A DNA stretch of 64,000 nucleotides from Vibrio cyclitrophicus (GCF_024347435.1 NZ_AP025481.1:1488001-1552000), one strand, 5' to 3'. Counted from the stretch's first letter, positions 28,970-37,990 are shown. Made by a program: numbers and translations. The notes: generated from the letters alone by a model not told the origin.

Positions 28970-29301
28970 GATTTATAGACTCAACGAACCGACCCGTAAG
29001 GTATTAACAGTGCTTAGTTCAAAACCGATTGCAGAGTTTAGTGACAAGTGACTTGCTAATAAAAAACATTAGAGAGAAGCTTCAATAAGGTAAAAAGTCT
29101 GGCACCCGATACTTACGCTAAACGGTGGCTTAACCATTGATGTTTATGGTGGAGTGAGATCGGAGTAACCACTCTTTATCTATAACGAGCACTCTGTCTA
29201 TAACGTACACCTCTGTCTTTTGTGTCCCATTAGCTGCAAGTTTTATTGAGTTTAGATTTGCGACTAAATATACTGGAGACACCATCATACGGAGGATAAA
29301 A
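28970..29301. other. Non-coding spacer
   Basis: 332 bases between the MscS-like gene and the esterase gene. The words CTATAACG and CTCTGTCT recur closely around 29168-29220, giving a short imperfect direct repeat. I see no ORF or clear terminator. The right end should contain the esterase promoter; a good ribosome site (GGAGGAT, 29290-29296) precedes ATG at 29302. Confidence 0.4.
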
Positions 29302-29931
29302 ATGAATCATAAAAACAAACATATAGTTTTAATTCATGGTCTATATATGCCTGCGTTGATCATGCAATATCTGGATAGGAACTTCAAAAAACGTGGCTTT
29401 ACAACGCACAAGTTCGCCTACAACTCTCTGCGTTTTCCTTCTGCTGCAAAGCGCCTTAATCGCTTTATAAATGCGCGGTTTGATGAGCATGATGAAGTCT
29501 ACTTCTTTGGCCATTCACTCGGTGGCTTACTGATTCGCCACTACTTTAAATTCTACCAACCCAACTTTGCAGACACCTGCATTATTACCGCAGGTACACC
29601 TCACAATGGGGCAACCATCGCTAAAACACTGTCTAATCATGGCCTCGGGTTTATATTTGGTTCGAGCAAAATGATCTTAAGTGATGGCTTAGGTGACTAT
29701 GATATCGACGTGCCGATAGGTGTGATCACTGGCACCTACGACGCTGGTGTAGGAAGAATTGTGTTAGGCAAGAATCCAGGCGATGGCACGGTCACACTCG
29801 AAGATGCGAACCTAAGAGGCGCTACAGACACCTGTGCTCTCAAGCTCAACCACACAGCGCTCGTATATTCGAAAGAAGTGGTCACTCTCTCTGCCCAGTT
29901 CATAGAGCACCGAGCTTTCAAAGCTGCCTGA
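29302..29931 (+). CDS. Alpha/beta hydrolase (lipase/esterase, PGAP1-like)
   Basis: A 209-residue cytoplasmic-type hydrolase without signal peptide. The oxyanion region VLIHGLYM is at about residue 9, the nucleophile elbow is FGHSLGG (S72), and a likely catalytic His lies in LKLNHTALVYS near the C-terminus. TAGTPHNGATIAKTL is the loop commonly seen after the nucleophile in lipase-like/PGAP1 members. It has an excellent ribosome site and stands alone between a spacer and a shared terminator. The substrate is unknown; a lipid or ester is likely. Confidence 0.85.
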   Translation: MNHKNKHIVLIHGLYMPALIMQYLDRNFKKRGFTTHKFAYNSLRFPSAAKRLNRFINARFDEHDEVYFFGHSLGGLLIRHYFKFYQPNFADTCIITAGTPHNGATIAKTLSNHGLGFIFGSSKMILSDGLGDYDIDVPIGVITGTYDAGVGRIVLGKNPGDGTVTLEDANLRGATDTCALKLNHTALVYSKEVVTLSAQFIEHRAFKAA

Positions 29932-30011
29932 TTAGCTGTTTTTCGCTTTCTTGGGTTCTAGGTTTTTATAGCTAAAAGCCAAAAACTAAATACACTCCCT
30001 TCTAAAACAAA

Positions 30012-30039
30012 AATACCACTCTACAGATAGAGTGGTATT
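30012..30039. terminator. Bidirectional terminator between convergent genes
   Basis: A perfect 12-base stem (30012-30023 with 30028-30039) has a CAGA tetraloop and A/T runs on both sides. It serves the esterase gene (plus) and ctlX (minus). Confidence 0.85.
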
Positions 30040-30070
30040 AAAAGATTCATTACTAGAAATAAGCAGCCAG

Positions 30071-31045
30071 CTACAAAAGATTCACTCGTGTTGGCAAAAA
30101 CACTTCACCCAACATGCATCTAACCGAACCACCACCAATGTCTTCAATCGTTTTTACATTGAATGGCAGCAGTTTTCCGTGTGTCGAAAGCTGGGCTAAC
30201 TGCGCTGGAGAGAATGCATCATAAGCAGATTGAGACATTGCAATCACCTTATCGCCATTCACCGTTTCGAGTTGCAAAATATTGCCACAGAATCGGTTCA
30301 TCTGGTCAATTGAAATAGAGACAACCTGCTTGTCTTTAGCAAGAGATTTCACCACAAAACGACGCTCAAATTCAGGAATCACTTCATCACAGATCACGCA
30401 GAAGTTATCACCAATCGCCATCATCACATTGGTGTGGTAAATCGGCTGACCAGACGGTAATGCCGTTTGGAAGGAAACTACGCGCGAATAACCAATACGC
30501 TTCGCATAATCTTCTAATACTTCACGATCGCAACGCTGAGAAAGCGCTGCATAGATCGTCTTATTAATATGATCGATCACCATCACACCAGTGCTCTCTA
30601 GATAGGAACCTTGGTCAATATACGACTCTAGAGACTCATTGTGATTAACAATGCGGCCAGAGGCTTCTAACGCTTCAATAAGAGCATGTGGCTTAACTTC
30701 ATGCTGGCGGTTCTCACACGCCATAGGAAAGGTGAATAAACTACCGTCACTGCAAGTGCTAAACCAGTTATTGGGAAAAACCGCATCAGGGGTTTCTACA
30801 CCCAATTCAGGGTAATCAAACTCTACAACTTGCACACCTTCTTTACGCAACGAAACCACCATAGCCTTAAATTCGGCCATCGTTTCTAGCTTCACCTCGG
30901 CTTCAGTCAGATTCACTCTGTTCTGAAACTCATTATCACGCGCAGTTTCTTCGTTAAAACGAAACTCTTTTGGTGGCACCATAACAACGCAATTGGCGTT
31001 TTGAACACTACTAATGTGAAGTGACTTTTTGTGTAGGTTTAACAT
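30071..31045 (-). CDS. ctlX: Citrulline utilization hydrolase-type amidinotransferase (CtlX)
   Basis: A 324-residue enzyme of the arginine deiminase/amidinotransferase fold. The landmarks are MVPPKEFRFNEETARDNEFQ at the N-terminus, DAVFPNNWFST in the substrate loop, HTNVMMAIG (catalytic His region), and GGGSVRCMLGEVFLP with the nucleophilic Cys near the C-terminus. The CtlX group hydrolyses guanidino/ureido compounds (citrulline is the named substrate); the exact substrate here is not provable. It is monocistronic. An Lrp-type regulator lies 3.5 kb away but is not adjacent. Confidence 0.85.
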   Translation of the reverse strand: MLNLHKKSLHISSVQNANCVVMVPPKEFRFNEETARDNEFQNRVNLTEAEVKLETMAEFKAMVVSLRKEGVQVVEFDYPELGVETPDAVFPNNWFSTCSDGSLFTFPMACENRQHEVKPHALIEALEASGRIVNHNESLESYIDQGSYLESTGVMVIDHINKTIYAALSQRCDREVLEDYAKRIGYSRVVSFQTALPSGQPIYHTNVMMAIGDNFCVICDEVIPEFERRFVVKSLAKDKQVVSISIDQMNRFCGNILQLETVNGDKVIAMSQSAYDAFSPAQLAQLSTHGKLLPFNVKTIEDIGGGSVRCMLGEVFLPTRVNLL

Positions 31046-31574
31046 CTCAACCGTCCCTATCTTTTATCTACCTCAGAATTGTAAACAACTTGTTACGACA
31101 AGATTCACTGAAAACAATAATGATTTGAATATTTATCCCAAACAATTACTGCAAAAATCAGTTTATTCCGCAATTTTTACTGCAAGATAACAGCACATCA
31201 GAAAGAACCAACTGTTTGCATATTAGTTAGAGAAACTGATGAATAAATATCCCAACGTCATTCTCTAGCTTGGCTCGAGTTTAGGTTACAATTTAATTCA
31301 TTTAACGTTAGGATTATCACCGTTGCATAACAATCAATTACGTTTGAAATAAGCCTAACTTTTCCAGTCCGTATCAATCTAAAATAAGCGTCGTGAAAGA
31401 CACTCTTTGAACCTTTCCTGCGTCACTTAAAAAGAACTAACAACGAAAATCTATCTAATGAGGTCATACTGATAAGAACTCATTAGCACTTATAAAATTT
31501 CAAACCAAATTTATAAAAACAAGCTTCACGACGATGCAGTTGCTAATAGATGCATTAGTTATAAAGGGAAATCT
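31046..31574. other. Long divergent intergenic region
   Basis: 529 bases between ctlX (minus) and the ABC exporter gene (plus). It is AT-rich with many stop codons in all frames and holds two divergent promoters. No strong terminator, repeat or operator was recognised. A regulatory RNA or long leader is possible but nothing directly shows it. Confidence 0.4.
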
Positions 31575-33425
31575 ATGTACAAGAAATTTGAAGGCTTTAC
31601 CGAAGCCTTTCCAAAGGGAGAGCCGATACAACCTCCCACAGGAATACTGGCGTTTTGTCGCCACTACACTCGAGGCTTTGAAAAACCATTAATCGTGCTC
31701 GGATTAATGAGTATGACCATCGCGATCATCGAAGTTGCACTGTTTGGTTATATGGGGCAACTGGTGGACTGGCTATCAACAAGCAACCCAGACACCTTTT
31801 TGGCCGACAATAGATCGACTCTGATGGGTCTTGGTGTTTTGCTGTTGATTGTGATGCCAATATTAATCAGTGTTTACTCGCTATTGCTTCACCAAACTTT
31901 ACTGGGCAACTACCCAATGTCGATTCGTTGGCTAGCACACCGCTACCTTCTAAAGCAAAGCTTGTCATTTTATCAAGATGATTTTGCCGGGCGTGTTGCG
32001 ACAAAAGTGATGCAAACATCGCTCGCGGTGCGTGAAACCGTGACTAAAATGGTCGATGTGTTCGTCTATGTGACGGTTTACTTTACGGCGATGTTATTCA
32101 TGCTCGCGGAGTCAGACTGGCGCTTAATGGCTCCAATGCTAATTTGGCTATTCATTTACGTCGGTATCCAACTGCACTTTGTCCCTAAGTTAAAAGATGT
32201 TTCTTCCGAACAAGCCGATGCTCGTTCACTGATGACAGGTCGTATCGTCGATAGCTACACCAACATCGCGACGGTGAAACTGTTCTCGCATAGTAAAAGA
32301 GAAACCGAATACGCCGAAGAAGGCATGGAAGGCTTCCTTGATACTGTGCATCGTCAGATGCGCTTAGTTACCGGCTTTAACATCTGCGTTGAATTCGCTA
32401 ACTACCTATTGGTGTTCAGCATTGCTGGTATCTCTATCTACCTATGGCTAGATAACGCAATCACGGTCGGTGCGATTGCCATTGCTGTCAGCTTGGCTTT
32501 ACGTATTAACGGGATGTCTAAGTGGATCATGTGGGAGATCGGTGGTCTGTTTGAAAACCTAGGTACTGTGATTGATGGTATTAAAACGCTATCTAAACCT
32601 ATCGCTATCGAAGATAAAAAAGACGCTGAACCACTTAAAGTTCCACAAGGCGGCATCCACTTCGATAACGTGAGCTTTAACTACGGTGAGAATAAGGGGG
32701 TGATCAACAACCTAAACCTCAACATCAAACCAGGCGAAAAAGTCGGTTTGGTTGGCCGTTCAGGTGCGGGTAAGTCAACTCTAGTTAACTTACTGCTACG
32801 TTTCCACGATGTAGAAAGCGGCCGCATCCTAATTGATGACCAAGAGATCTCGAGCGTTACCCAGGATTCGCTACGTAGTAACATCGGTATGGTGACTCAA
32901 GATACTTCATTGCTTCACCGCTCAATCAAAGACAACATTCTTTACGGTCGACCTGAAGCATCGGATGAAGAAGTGTATGCAGCCACGAAGCAAGCGCACG
33001 CGCATGAGTTCATAGAAACGCTCACCGACCCATTTGGTAACGTTGGTTACGATGCACAAGTAGGTGAGCGTGGTGTTAAGCTTTCTGGTGGTCAGCGTCA
33101 ACGTGTCGCTATCTCTCGCGTCCTACTAAAGAATGCTCCACTGCTTGTTCTAGATGAAGCAACTTCAGCACTCGATTCAGAGGTGGAAGCCGCCATTCAG
33201 GAAAGTTTGATTGAGCTAATGGAAGGCAAAACGGTCATCGCGATTGCACACCGTTTATCAACGATTGCAGCAATGGATCGTTTGATCGTACTCGATGCAG
33301 GTAATATCGTAGAAGAAGGCACGCACCAACAGTTGATTCAACAAAATGGCATCTATGCTCAATTGTGGAATCATCAAACGGGTGGCTTCATCGCAGATGA
33401 TCTTGAGCAAGCGACCAACGTTTAA
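31575..33425 (+). CDS. ABC exporter half-transporter (MsbA/LmrA-like)
   Basis: A 616-residue fusion of a six-helix type I exporter membrane domain (about 25-330) and one ATPase domain (about 365-600). The nucleotide-binding motifs are intact: Walker A GRSGAGKST, Q loop MVTQDTSLLH, signature LSGGQRQRVAIS, Walker B LLVLDEATSALD and switch AIAHRLST. One half-transporter per gene means it should act as a homodimer. No accessory export gene is adjacent, so the substrate (lipid, peptide or drug) is unknown. Ribosome site AAAGGGAAA precedes ATG. Confidence 0.92.
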   Translation: MYKKFEGFTEAFPKGEPIQPPTGILAFCRHYTRGFEKPLIVLGLMSMTIAIIEVALFGYMGQLVDWLSTSNPDTFLADNRSTLMGLGVLLLIVMPILISVYSLLLHQTLLGNYPMSIRWLAHRYLLKQSLSFYQDDFAGRVATKVMQTSLAVRETVTKMVDVFVYVTVYFTAMLFMLAESDWRLMAPMLIWLFIYVGIQLHFVPKLKDVSSEQADARSLMTGRIVDSYTNIATVKLFSHSKRETEYAEEGMEGFLDTVHRQMRLVTGFNICVEFANYLLVFSIAGISIYLWLDNAITVGAIAIAVSLALRINGMSKWIMWEIGGLFENLGTVIDGIKTLSKPIAIEDKKDAEPLKVPQGGIHFDNVSFNYGENKGVINNLNLNIKPGEKVGLVGRSGAGKSTLVNLLLRFHDVESGRILIDDQEISSVTQDSLRSNIGMVTQDTSLLHRSIKDNILYGRPEASDEEVYAATKQAHAHEFIETLTDPFGNVGYDAQVGERGVKLSGGQRQRVAISRVLLKNAPLLVLDEATSALDSEVEAAIQESLIELMEGKTVIAIAHRLSTIAAMDRLIVLDAGNIVEEGTHQQLIQQNGIYAQLWNHQTGGFIADDLEQATNV

Positions 33426-33563
33426 TTTATGTGCTACTTTAAAAGTGCGGCGTGTTTCACACCAATTTGTCAATTACTGGTAAATTACACATAGCAGAAT
33501 GTTATGTCGTAATTATATAATGACATTAACGGGACAAGACGCTTCGCTTGCGCGTTCTGGAAT

Positions 33564-33599
33564 AAGGCTAGACTTCGGGGGGAGGCTAGCCTTTTTTAT
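33564..33599 (+). terminator. Terminator in the spacer after the ABC exporter
   Basis: AAGGCTAG (33564-33571) pairs with CTAGCCTT (33586-33593) around a G-rich loop, followed by seven T. It lies about 140 bases past the exporter stop. The 304-base spacer 33426-33729 otherwise holds only the promoter of the DUF445 gene; its one open frame (from 33499) crosses this hairpin and is not credible. Confidence 0.8.
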
Positions 33600-33729
33600 A
33601 CCTGTTCAGCTTCGGCCCTTTCTCATCTATTCTGTCTGCACGATAAACTTCGTCGATCCTTTTGTTTTTTTCTTGGCGTTTTTTTCTTAAAATGCGCGCA
33701 ATACGCAATATTCTTTCGAGAGATCAACC

Positions 33730-34434
33730 ATGAACAAAAGTGTCTTAACTAACGTAATAGCGTTATTGCTACTTGCTAGCGGCTATGCGACGACCAACCA
33801 ATACTTACTTTATGCAGGCCTATTTGCCTTTTCTGGTGCCATCACCAACTGGCTTGCAATTCACATGTTGTTCGAGAAAGTGCCCGGTTTATACGGTTCT
33901 GGCGTTATTCCAGCGCGCTTTGAAGAGTTCAAGGCGGCCATTAAACAACTGATGATGGAACAATTTTTTACCGAAAGTAACATCGACCGCTTCCTAAGCA
34001 GTGAGATGACCGGAAAGTCGCTGAATCTAGAACCCGTGATTAAGAAGATCGACTTTAACCCTGCATTCGATTCACTGGTTCATGTTATCGAGAACTCACA
34101 GTTTGGTGGCATGTTGGCGATGGTTGGCGGCACAGAAGCCCTGCAGCCGATGAAAGCGCCATTTGTAGAGAAGATGCAAGAGTCAGTAATTGAAATCAGC
34201 AAGAGTGACTCTGTAAAAAATGCCATCAAGGATGAACTTGAATCGCCCGCAATGATGGATGAAATCAAAGAGAACATTGAAGCGATCATCGACCAGCGTT
34301 TGAATGAACTAACACCAAAACTCGTGAAAGAGATGGTTCAAACCATGATCAAGAAGCACCTTGGCTGGCTAGTGGTTTGGGGCGGTGTATTCGGTGGTGT
34401 GATTGGCTTAATCTCTGCGGCCATCACGCTATAA
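33730..34434 (+). CDS. DUF445 family membrane protein
   Basis: A 234-residue protein. Two N-terminal hydrophobic segments (about 5-20 and 24-50) include FAFSGAITNWLAIHMLFEKVPGLYGSGVIPARFEEFK, the conserved DUF445 signature. A long amphipathic helical middle (about 60-205, with an acidic stretch IKENIEAIIDQRLNELTPKLVKEMV) and a C-terminal hydrophobic helix (GWLVVWGGVFGGVIGLISAAITL) follow. It is probably an inner-membrane protein; the family has no established biochemical role. It is monocistronic, with its own terminator. Confidence 0.88.
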   Translation: MNKSVLTNVIALLLLASGYATTNQYLLYAGLFAFSGAITNWLAIHMLFEKVPGLYGSGVIPARFEEFKAAIKQLMMEQFFTESNIDRFLSSEMTGKSLNLEPVIKKIDFNPAFDSLVHVIENSQFGGMLAMVGGTEALQPMKAPFVEKMQESVIEISKSDSVKNAIKDELESPAMMDEIKENIEAIIDQRLNELTPKLVKEMVQTMIKKHLGWLVVWGGVFGGVIGLISAAITL

Positions 34435-34486
34435 ACTGTCTATCAGTGCTAACTCGATCGTTTAGCCGATATATCCGCACTCAATA

Positions 34487-34516
34487 AAAAATGGAAGCTC
34501 AATAGCTTCCATTTTT
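34487..34516. terminator. Terminator after the DUF445 gene
   Basis: AAAAATGGAAGCT-type arms (34487-34499 with 34504-34516) form a 13-base stem with a short loop. A/T runs on both sides let it serve the DUF445 gene and the convergent Lrp-type gene. Confidence 0.85.
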
Positions 34517-34575
34517 ATATCTGAATAACATTCGCTACAGCAACGAGAAACTGCCGAGAATTAACTAGAAAGCCC

Positions 34576-35064
34576 CTACTTTAAGGTTGATAATAGCTCC
34601 GGATTCACTCCAAAACCCTTTTTATGTTCTTCAATCACCACTTCACTGCGTGTCTGAATCACTCCAGGTAATGTCCCCAATTTAGTAGCCATAAACGCCT
34701 GGTACGCTTTCATGTCTTTTACCCGCACCTTGATCATGGTGTCAAAATCACCAGACAACGAATAGCACTCTTCAACTTCAGGCATCAATTCAACGGCCTG
34801 AGCAAATTTATCAAAAATCGAAAAGCTGGTTTGATCGAGTCGAATATGGATAAAAACTTGGACATCCAGCCCCAACTTTTCAGAACATAACTCAGCGTGA
34901 TAACCCGTTATGTACCCCTCTTTTTCCAATCGCTTGAGTCTATCAGAGCAAGGGGAAGTGGTTAGATTGACCTGCTTTGCCAGCTCGACCACGGGCAAGC
35001 GCCCTTTCATATGCAGAATTCTTAGTATCTCTTTATCGATACGGTCGAGTTGATGCTGAGACAT
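34576..35064 (-). CDS. Lrp/AsnC-family transcriptional regulator
   Basis: A 162-residue regulator. The N-terminal winged helix contains VVELAKQVNLTTSPCSDRLKRLEKEGYITGY (about 25-55), the family signature. The C-terminal RAM domain (about 70-150) carries YSLSGDFDTMIKVRVKDMKAYQAF. Such proteins sense amino acids and form octamers. The divergent region 35065-35343 carries the promoters for this gene and the small gene at 35344. Possible targets in the window include ctlX or the put genes, but no binding site was recognised. Confidence 0.9.
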   Translation of the reverse strand: MSQHQLDRIDKEILRILHMKGRLPVVELAKQVNLTTSPCSDRLKRLEKEGYITGYHAELCSEKLGLDVQVFIHIRLDQTSFSIFDKFAQAVELMPEVEECYSLSGDFDTMIKVRVKDMKAYQAFMATKLGTLPGVIQTRSEVVIEEHKKGFGVNPELLSTLK

Positions 35065-35312
35065 AATATTCCTTAAACATTCTAAATTCGGCTCAGTATA
35101 TTCTATAGTGAGGGCTATCAGACAAAACCCCGCTCACACATTTAAAAAACTAAATACACTTGCGTTATTCACATTAAATATAAATCAACAAACACCAATA
35201 ACAAGCCTTATAAATCAGTCGTTGACCATTAACAAATTATTATAGAAATGACCTTAAGAACAAATAAGTTGAGCTAGAAACGAAAGAAAGGATATAGGTC
35301 AAAGTGAATAAT

Positions 35313-35347
35313 ATGACTATCAAAGAGAAAGGATGACTCTATTATGA
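35313..35347 (+). other. Two chained mini-ORFs upstream of a 56-residue gene
   Basis: Two very short frames lead into the small gene at 35344 by start-stop overlaps. The first (35313-35336) reads MTIKEKG and stops inside the ATGA that starts the second (35333-35347), MTLL. The second stops inside the ATGA that starts the 56-residue gene. An AAAGG lies at 35328-35332 just before the second start. A chain of two ATGA overlaps would allow ribosome re-initiation; it may be chance. Coordinates include stop codons. Confidence 0.35.
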
Positions 35348-35514
35348 AAACACAAGAACTCGCATACAAGCCATACGGTATTGGCCCATGGACACACGTT
35401 ACCGTTTCTAAAGATGTTGCTCAAGCACTCGCAAATGAGTACTCAAACTATGGGTGGGAAGTGAAGATTGATGGCTGTGCCATTGAAACAAAGCTGACAC
35501 TCAAAGCCGCATAG
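35344..35514 (+). CDS. Small hypothetical protein (56 aa)
   Basis: A 56-residue frame, MKTQELAYKPYGIGPWTHVT... to ...IETKLTLKAA. It has normal Vibrio codon use, an AAAGG-type ribosome site (about a dozen bases upstream, or reached through the overlapping mini-ORFs), and its own terminator within ten bases of the stop. The pattern PWTHVTVSKDVAQALANEYSNYGWEVKIDG suggests a small alpha/beta fold. No membrane segment or known family is recognised. The tight gene-terminator packing supports a real small gene. Confidence 0.7.
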   Translation: MKTQELAYKPYGIGPWTHVTVSKDVAQALANEYSNYGWEVKIDGCAIETKLTLKAA

Positions 35515-35520
35515 AAACGC

Positions 35521-35546
35521 AAAAACCTCCTATACGGAGGTTTTTT
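35521..35546 (+). terminator. Terminator of the 56-residue gene
   Basis: AAAAACCTCC (35521-35530) pairs with GGAGGTTTTT (35536-35545) around a TATAC loop and runs into T. It begins seven bases after the stop codon. Confidence 0.9.
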
Positions 35547-35574
35547 GATCTAAGTTAGTAAGCACTTACTATAT

Positions 35575-35799
35575 TTAAGCCAAACCAACTTGGGGAACAG
35601 AACTTGCCGTTTCGCAACGACAGTTGCACGTTCGACAGAAGTGCTGAGTTTCCATATCGTAATACAGGTTTCCACTAAATAGCTTTGACGTCCATTGCAT
35701 CATACGGCCAGAAGCTGTCTCGGGCTCTGATTCACAACGTTTCATTATAGACTTATGTAGTGTTGTTTTTTTACATCCTTTGCAATAGAGATCAGGCAT
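35575..35799 (-). CDS. Small Cys-rich (zinc-ribbon-like) hypothetical protein (74 aa)
   Basis: A 74-residue protein with paired cysteines at both ends: YCKGCKKTTLHKS near the N-terminus and FCRTCNCRCETASS near the C-terminus. The two CxxC knuckles suggest a zinc-ribbon fold. A plausible ribosome site (AGGACAAAGG) precedes the ATG. It is not covered by any larger gene on either strand. Function is unknown; similar small ribbons often bind nucleic acid or partner proteins. Confidence 0.65.
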   Translation of the reverse strand: MPDLYCKGCKKTTLHKSIMKRCESEPETASGRMMQWTSKLFSGNLYYDMETQHFCRTCNCRCETASSVPQVGLA

Positions 35800-36270
35800 A
35801 CCTTTGTCCTATAGGTCTTTAGTGGTTACTGACAATTGACATATCATGTCCAATTCGGTTCCACAATTCACCGAGCTAATAACAAAAGTGAGCGCCAAGT
35901 TCAAAAAATAGCCATTTTTCTCTTCTATTTTTTGACATCAAACGTCGTAAAGATATTTCCTCTTTCATTTATCACCCACTAAAACCTAGTTTCAATTTAC
36001 ATTGTAAACCTCAAAACTACGTTGCACTTTAGTCGAATTAACACTTAATTTTATAAATTACAGCTCAGCAATATCCTCTGGCTTAGTACTCCATTTCAGC
36101 ACAAGTACAATGATAGAAAGTACGAATAAAAACATATCGGACAGAGTCAATGTTCATTCAGATCTGGCATAAGCCGTGTGAGGCGATGGATCTGACCGCT
36201 CGCATAGGGTTTTAGTGTTTGGACATATAGACCAGAAAGAGGTCGAAAGCATTAGGGAAATAGGCAAAAA
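35800..36270. other. Non-coding region between the zinc-ribbon gene and putP
   Basis: The stretch 35800-36345 has no supported gene. It contains one parS2-like palindrome (35995-36009), the putP terminator (36271-36296) and a second parS2-like palindrome at the putP stop (36332-36346). The remainder, including a GC-richer piece near 36150-36230, is unexplained. Confidence 0.5.
35995..36009. repeat. parS2 centromere-like site
   Basis: ATTTACATTGTAAAC fits the Vibrio chromosome II parS consensus NTTTACANTGTAAAN at every fixed position. It lies in a non-coding spacer, 26 kb from the parA/parB genes. ParB2 would bind it. Confidence 0.75.
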
Positions 36271-36296
36271 AATAGAGCCACCGAAGTGACTCTATT
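36271..36296 (-). terminator. putP terminator
   Basis: AATAGAG (36271-36277) pairs with CTCTATT (36290-36296), with an inner CA/TG pair after one mismatch and a 6-base loop. Read on the minus strand it runs into a T tract (complement of the A run 36266-36272). It lies 50 bases past the putP stop. Confidence 0.8.
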
Positions 36297-36331
36297 ATTT
36301 TTAGCTCATGTTCTTTGCTAATTCACATCTG

Positions 36332-36346
36332 TTTTACAATGTAAAT
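36332..36346. repeat. parS2 centromere-like site at the putP stop codon
   Basis: TTTTACAATGTAAAT matches NTTTACANTGTAAAN at all fixed positions. It ends at the first base of the putP stop region, so ParB binding there touches the 3' end of putP. It is 323 bases from the neighbouring site at 35995. Confidence 0.75.
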
Positions 36347-37839
36347 TAGTCTAGTTCTACCAGATTCTTCTCGAACTCAGCGTGTTGCTTCTTCACTTCG
36401 TCTTCTGGCTCACCCGTAATTAGGCTCACGATAACGATAGAAAGAGTCGATAGGATGATTCCTGGTACGATTTCGTACACATCGAACCAACCGCCCGTGA
36501 ACTGTTTCCAAAGTACGATAGTCACACCACCAACCACGATACCCGCTAGAGCGCCGTTACGGTTCATGCGAGACCAGTACAGGCTCAATACGATAGCTGG
36601 GCCAAATGCTGCACCAAAACCAGCCCATGCGTAAGACACAAGGCCAAGTACTGAACTGTCTGGCGTCATCGCTAGCACAAGTGCAATAAGAGAGATCAGG
36701 ATAACCGCGAAACGGCCTACACGAACAATCTCTTCTGACGTAGCATCTTTCTTCAGAACTTGCTTGTACAGATCTTCTGCCATTGCAGATGAAGAAACAA
36801 GAAGTTGTGAATCAGCAGTACTCATGATTGCCGCTAATATTGCAGCCAGTAGGATACCTGCGATTACTGGGTGGAACATCGCATTTACAAGAAGCATGAA
36901 GATCTTCTCGCCATCGTCTAGCTTAGGTGCGCCAGAGTTAGTCACATAGATCAGACCAACAAGACCCACAAGCATTGCACCAACCATAGACAGCGCAGTC
37001 CAGATAACCGCAATGCGACGCGCTGTTGTTAGATCTTTATTGCTACGTGTTGCTTTGAAACGAGCAAGGATGTGTGGCTGACCGAAGTAACCTAGACCCC
37101 ATGCCGCTAGCGAGATGATCGCGATTGCAGAAAGAGGCTCGCCCTTCGCATCATTCCATAACGTGAGTAGCTCTGGGTTGATGTTGTGTAGGTCGCTAGA
37201 TAACTGACCAAGGCCGCCATTCATTGCTGCGATGGGTACAATCAATAGTGCAGCAGACATTAGCAAGCCTTGAACTAGGTCAGTCCAAGATACCGCTAGG
37301 AAGCCACCAAACAGGGTGTACGAAACCACACATACCGTGCCGATAATTACCGCTGTTGTGTAATCTAGGCCGAATACCGTTTCAAATAATTTACCACCTG
37401 CTACCAAGCCTGAACTTGTGTAGAAAAGGAAGAATAAAAGGATAAAGAAAGCAGAGATTGTTTGAATCAGCTTAGAGTTATCGTTGAAGCGGCGAGATAA
37501 AAACTCAGGCAACGTCAGCGACTCTGTTGTAATACTGTAAGTGCGTAGACGTTTAGCACTGATTAACCAGTTTGCCCAAGTACCCACAAGTAGGCCACCA
37601 GCAAGCCAAAACGCTTCAAAACCAGCAGCATAAGCGTAACCAGGCAAGCCAAGTAGCAACCAACCACTCATGTCTGATGCACCCGCAGAAAGTGCAGCAG
37701 GCCATGGGCCTAACGAACGACCACCTAGGAAGTAGTCAGTTGAGTTAGATGTACGTTTGTAAGCAATAACACCGATCGCTAGCATCATAATTAGATACGC
37801 AATGAACGTCGTCGTTATTGCAAAACTGTTTTCTATCAT
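36346..37839 (-). CDS. putP: Sodium/proline symporter
   Basis: A 497-residue SSS-family transporter with about 13 membrane helices. Family stretches are TDYFLGGRSLGPWPAALSAGASDMSGWLLLGLPGYAYA near the N-terminus, and LAAILAAIMSTADSQLLVSSSAMAEDLY in helix 9. The ATG at 37839 (MIENSFAITT) has a GAGGA ribosome site; the longer frame to 37893 is not needed. It imports proline with sodium for use by PutA. It is 151 bases downstream of the PutA C-terminal-domain gene on the same strand, so the order is putA, domain gene, putP. Confidence 0.95.
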   Translation of the reverse strand: MIENSFAITTTFIAYLIMMLAIGVIAYKRTSNSTDYFLGGRSLGPWPAALSAGASDMSGWLLLGLPGYAYAAGFEAFWLAGGLLVGTWANWLISAKRLRTYSITTESLTLPEFLSRRFNDNSKLIQTISAFFILLFFLFYTSSGLVAGGKLFETVFGLDYTTAVIIGTVCVVSYTLFGGFLAVSWTDLVQGLLMSAALLIVPIAAMNGGLGQLSSDLHNINPELLTLWNDAKGEPLSAIAIISLAAWGLGYFGQPHILARFKATRSNKDLTTARRIAVIWTALSMVGAMLVGLVGLIYVTNSGAPKLDDGEKIFMLLVNAMFHPVIAGILLAAILAAIMSTADSQLLVSSSAMAEDLYKQVLKKDATSEEIVRVGRFAVILISLIALVLAMTPDSSVLGLVSYAWAGFGAAFGPAIVLSLYWSRMNRNGALAGIVVGGVTIVLWKQFTGGWFDVYEIVPGIILSTLSIVIVSLITGEPEDEVKKQHAEFEKNLVELD

Positions 37840-37990
37840 TTGATAGTCCTCATTTTGTAGAAAGCCTTCCATGCCTAATTCAATGCAAGACACTCACCGT
37901 AAAGGCGAGCGAGTGCATTGAGTTAGGTATTGAGGCTCCAAAGCACTCATGGAGAAAACCAAAAGTCCTTAGAGCCAATTTTACTGAAGG

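Noticed and set aside
33499..33690. 63-residue plus-strand ORF after the ABC exporter
   Set aside because: It runs straight through a good terminator hairpin (33564-33593) and has no ribosome site or recognisable composition.
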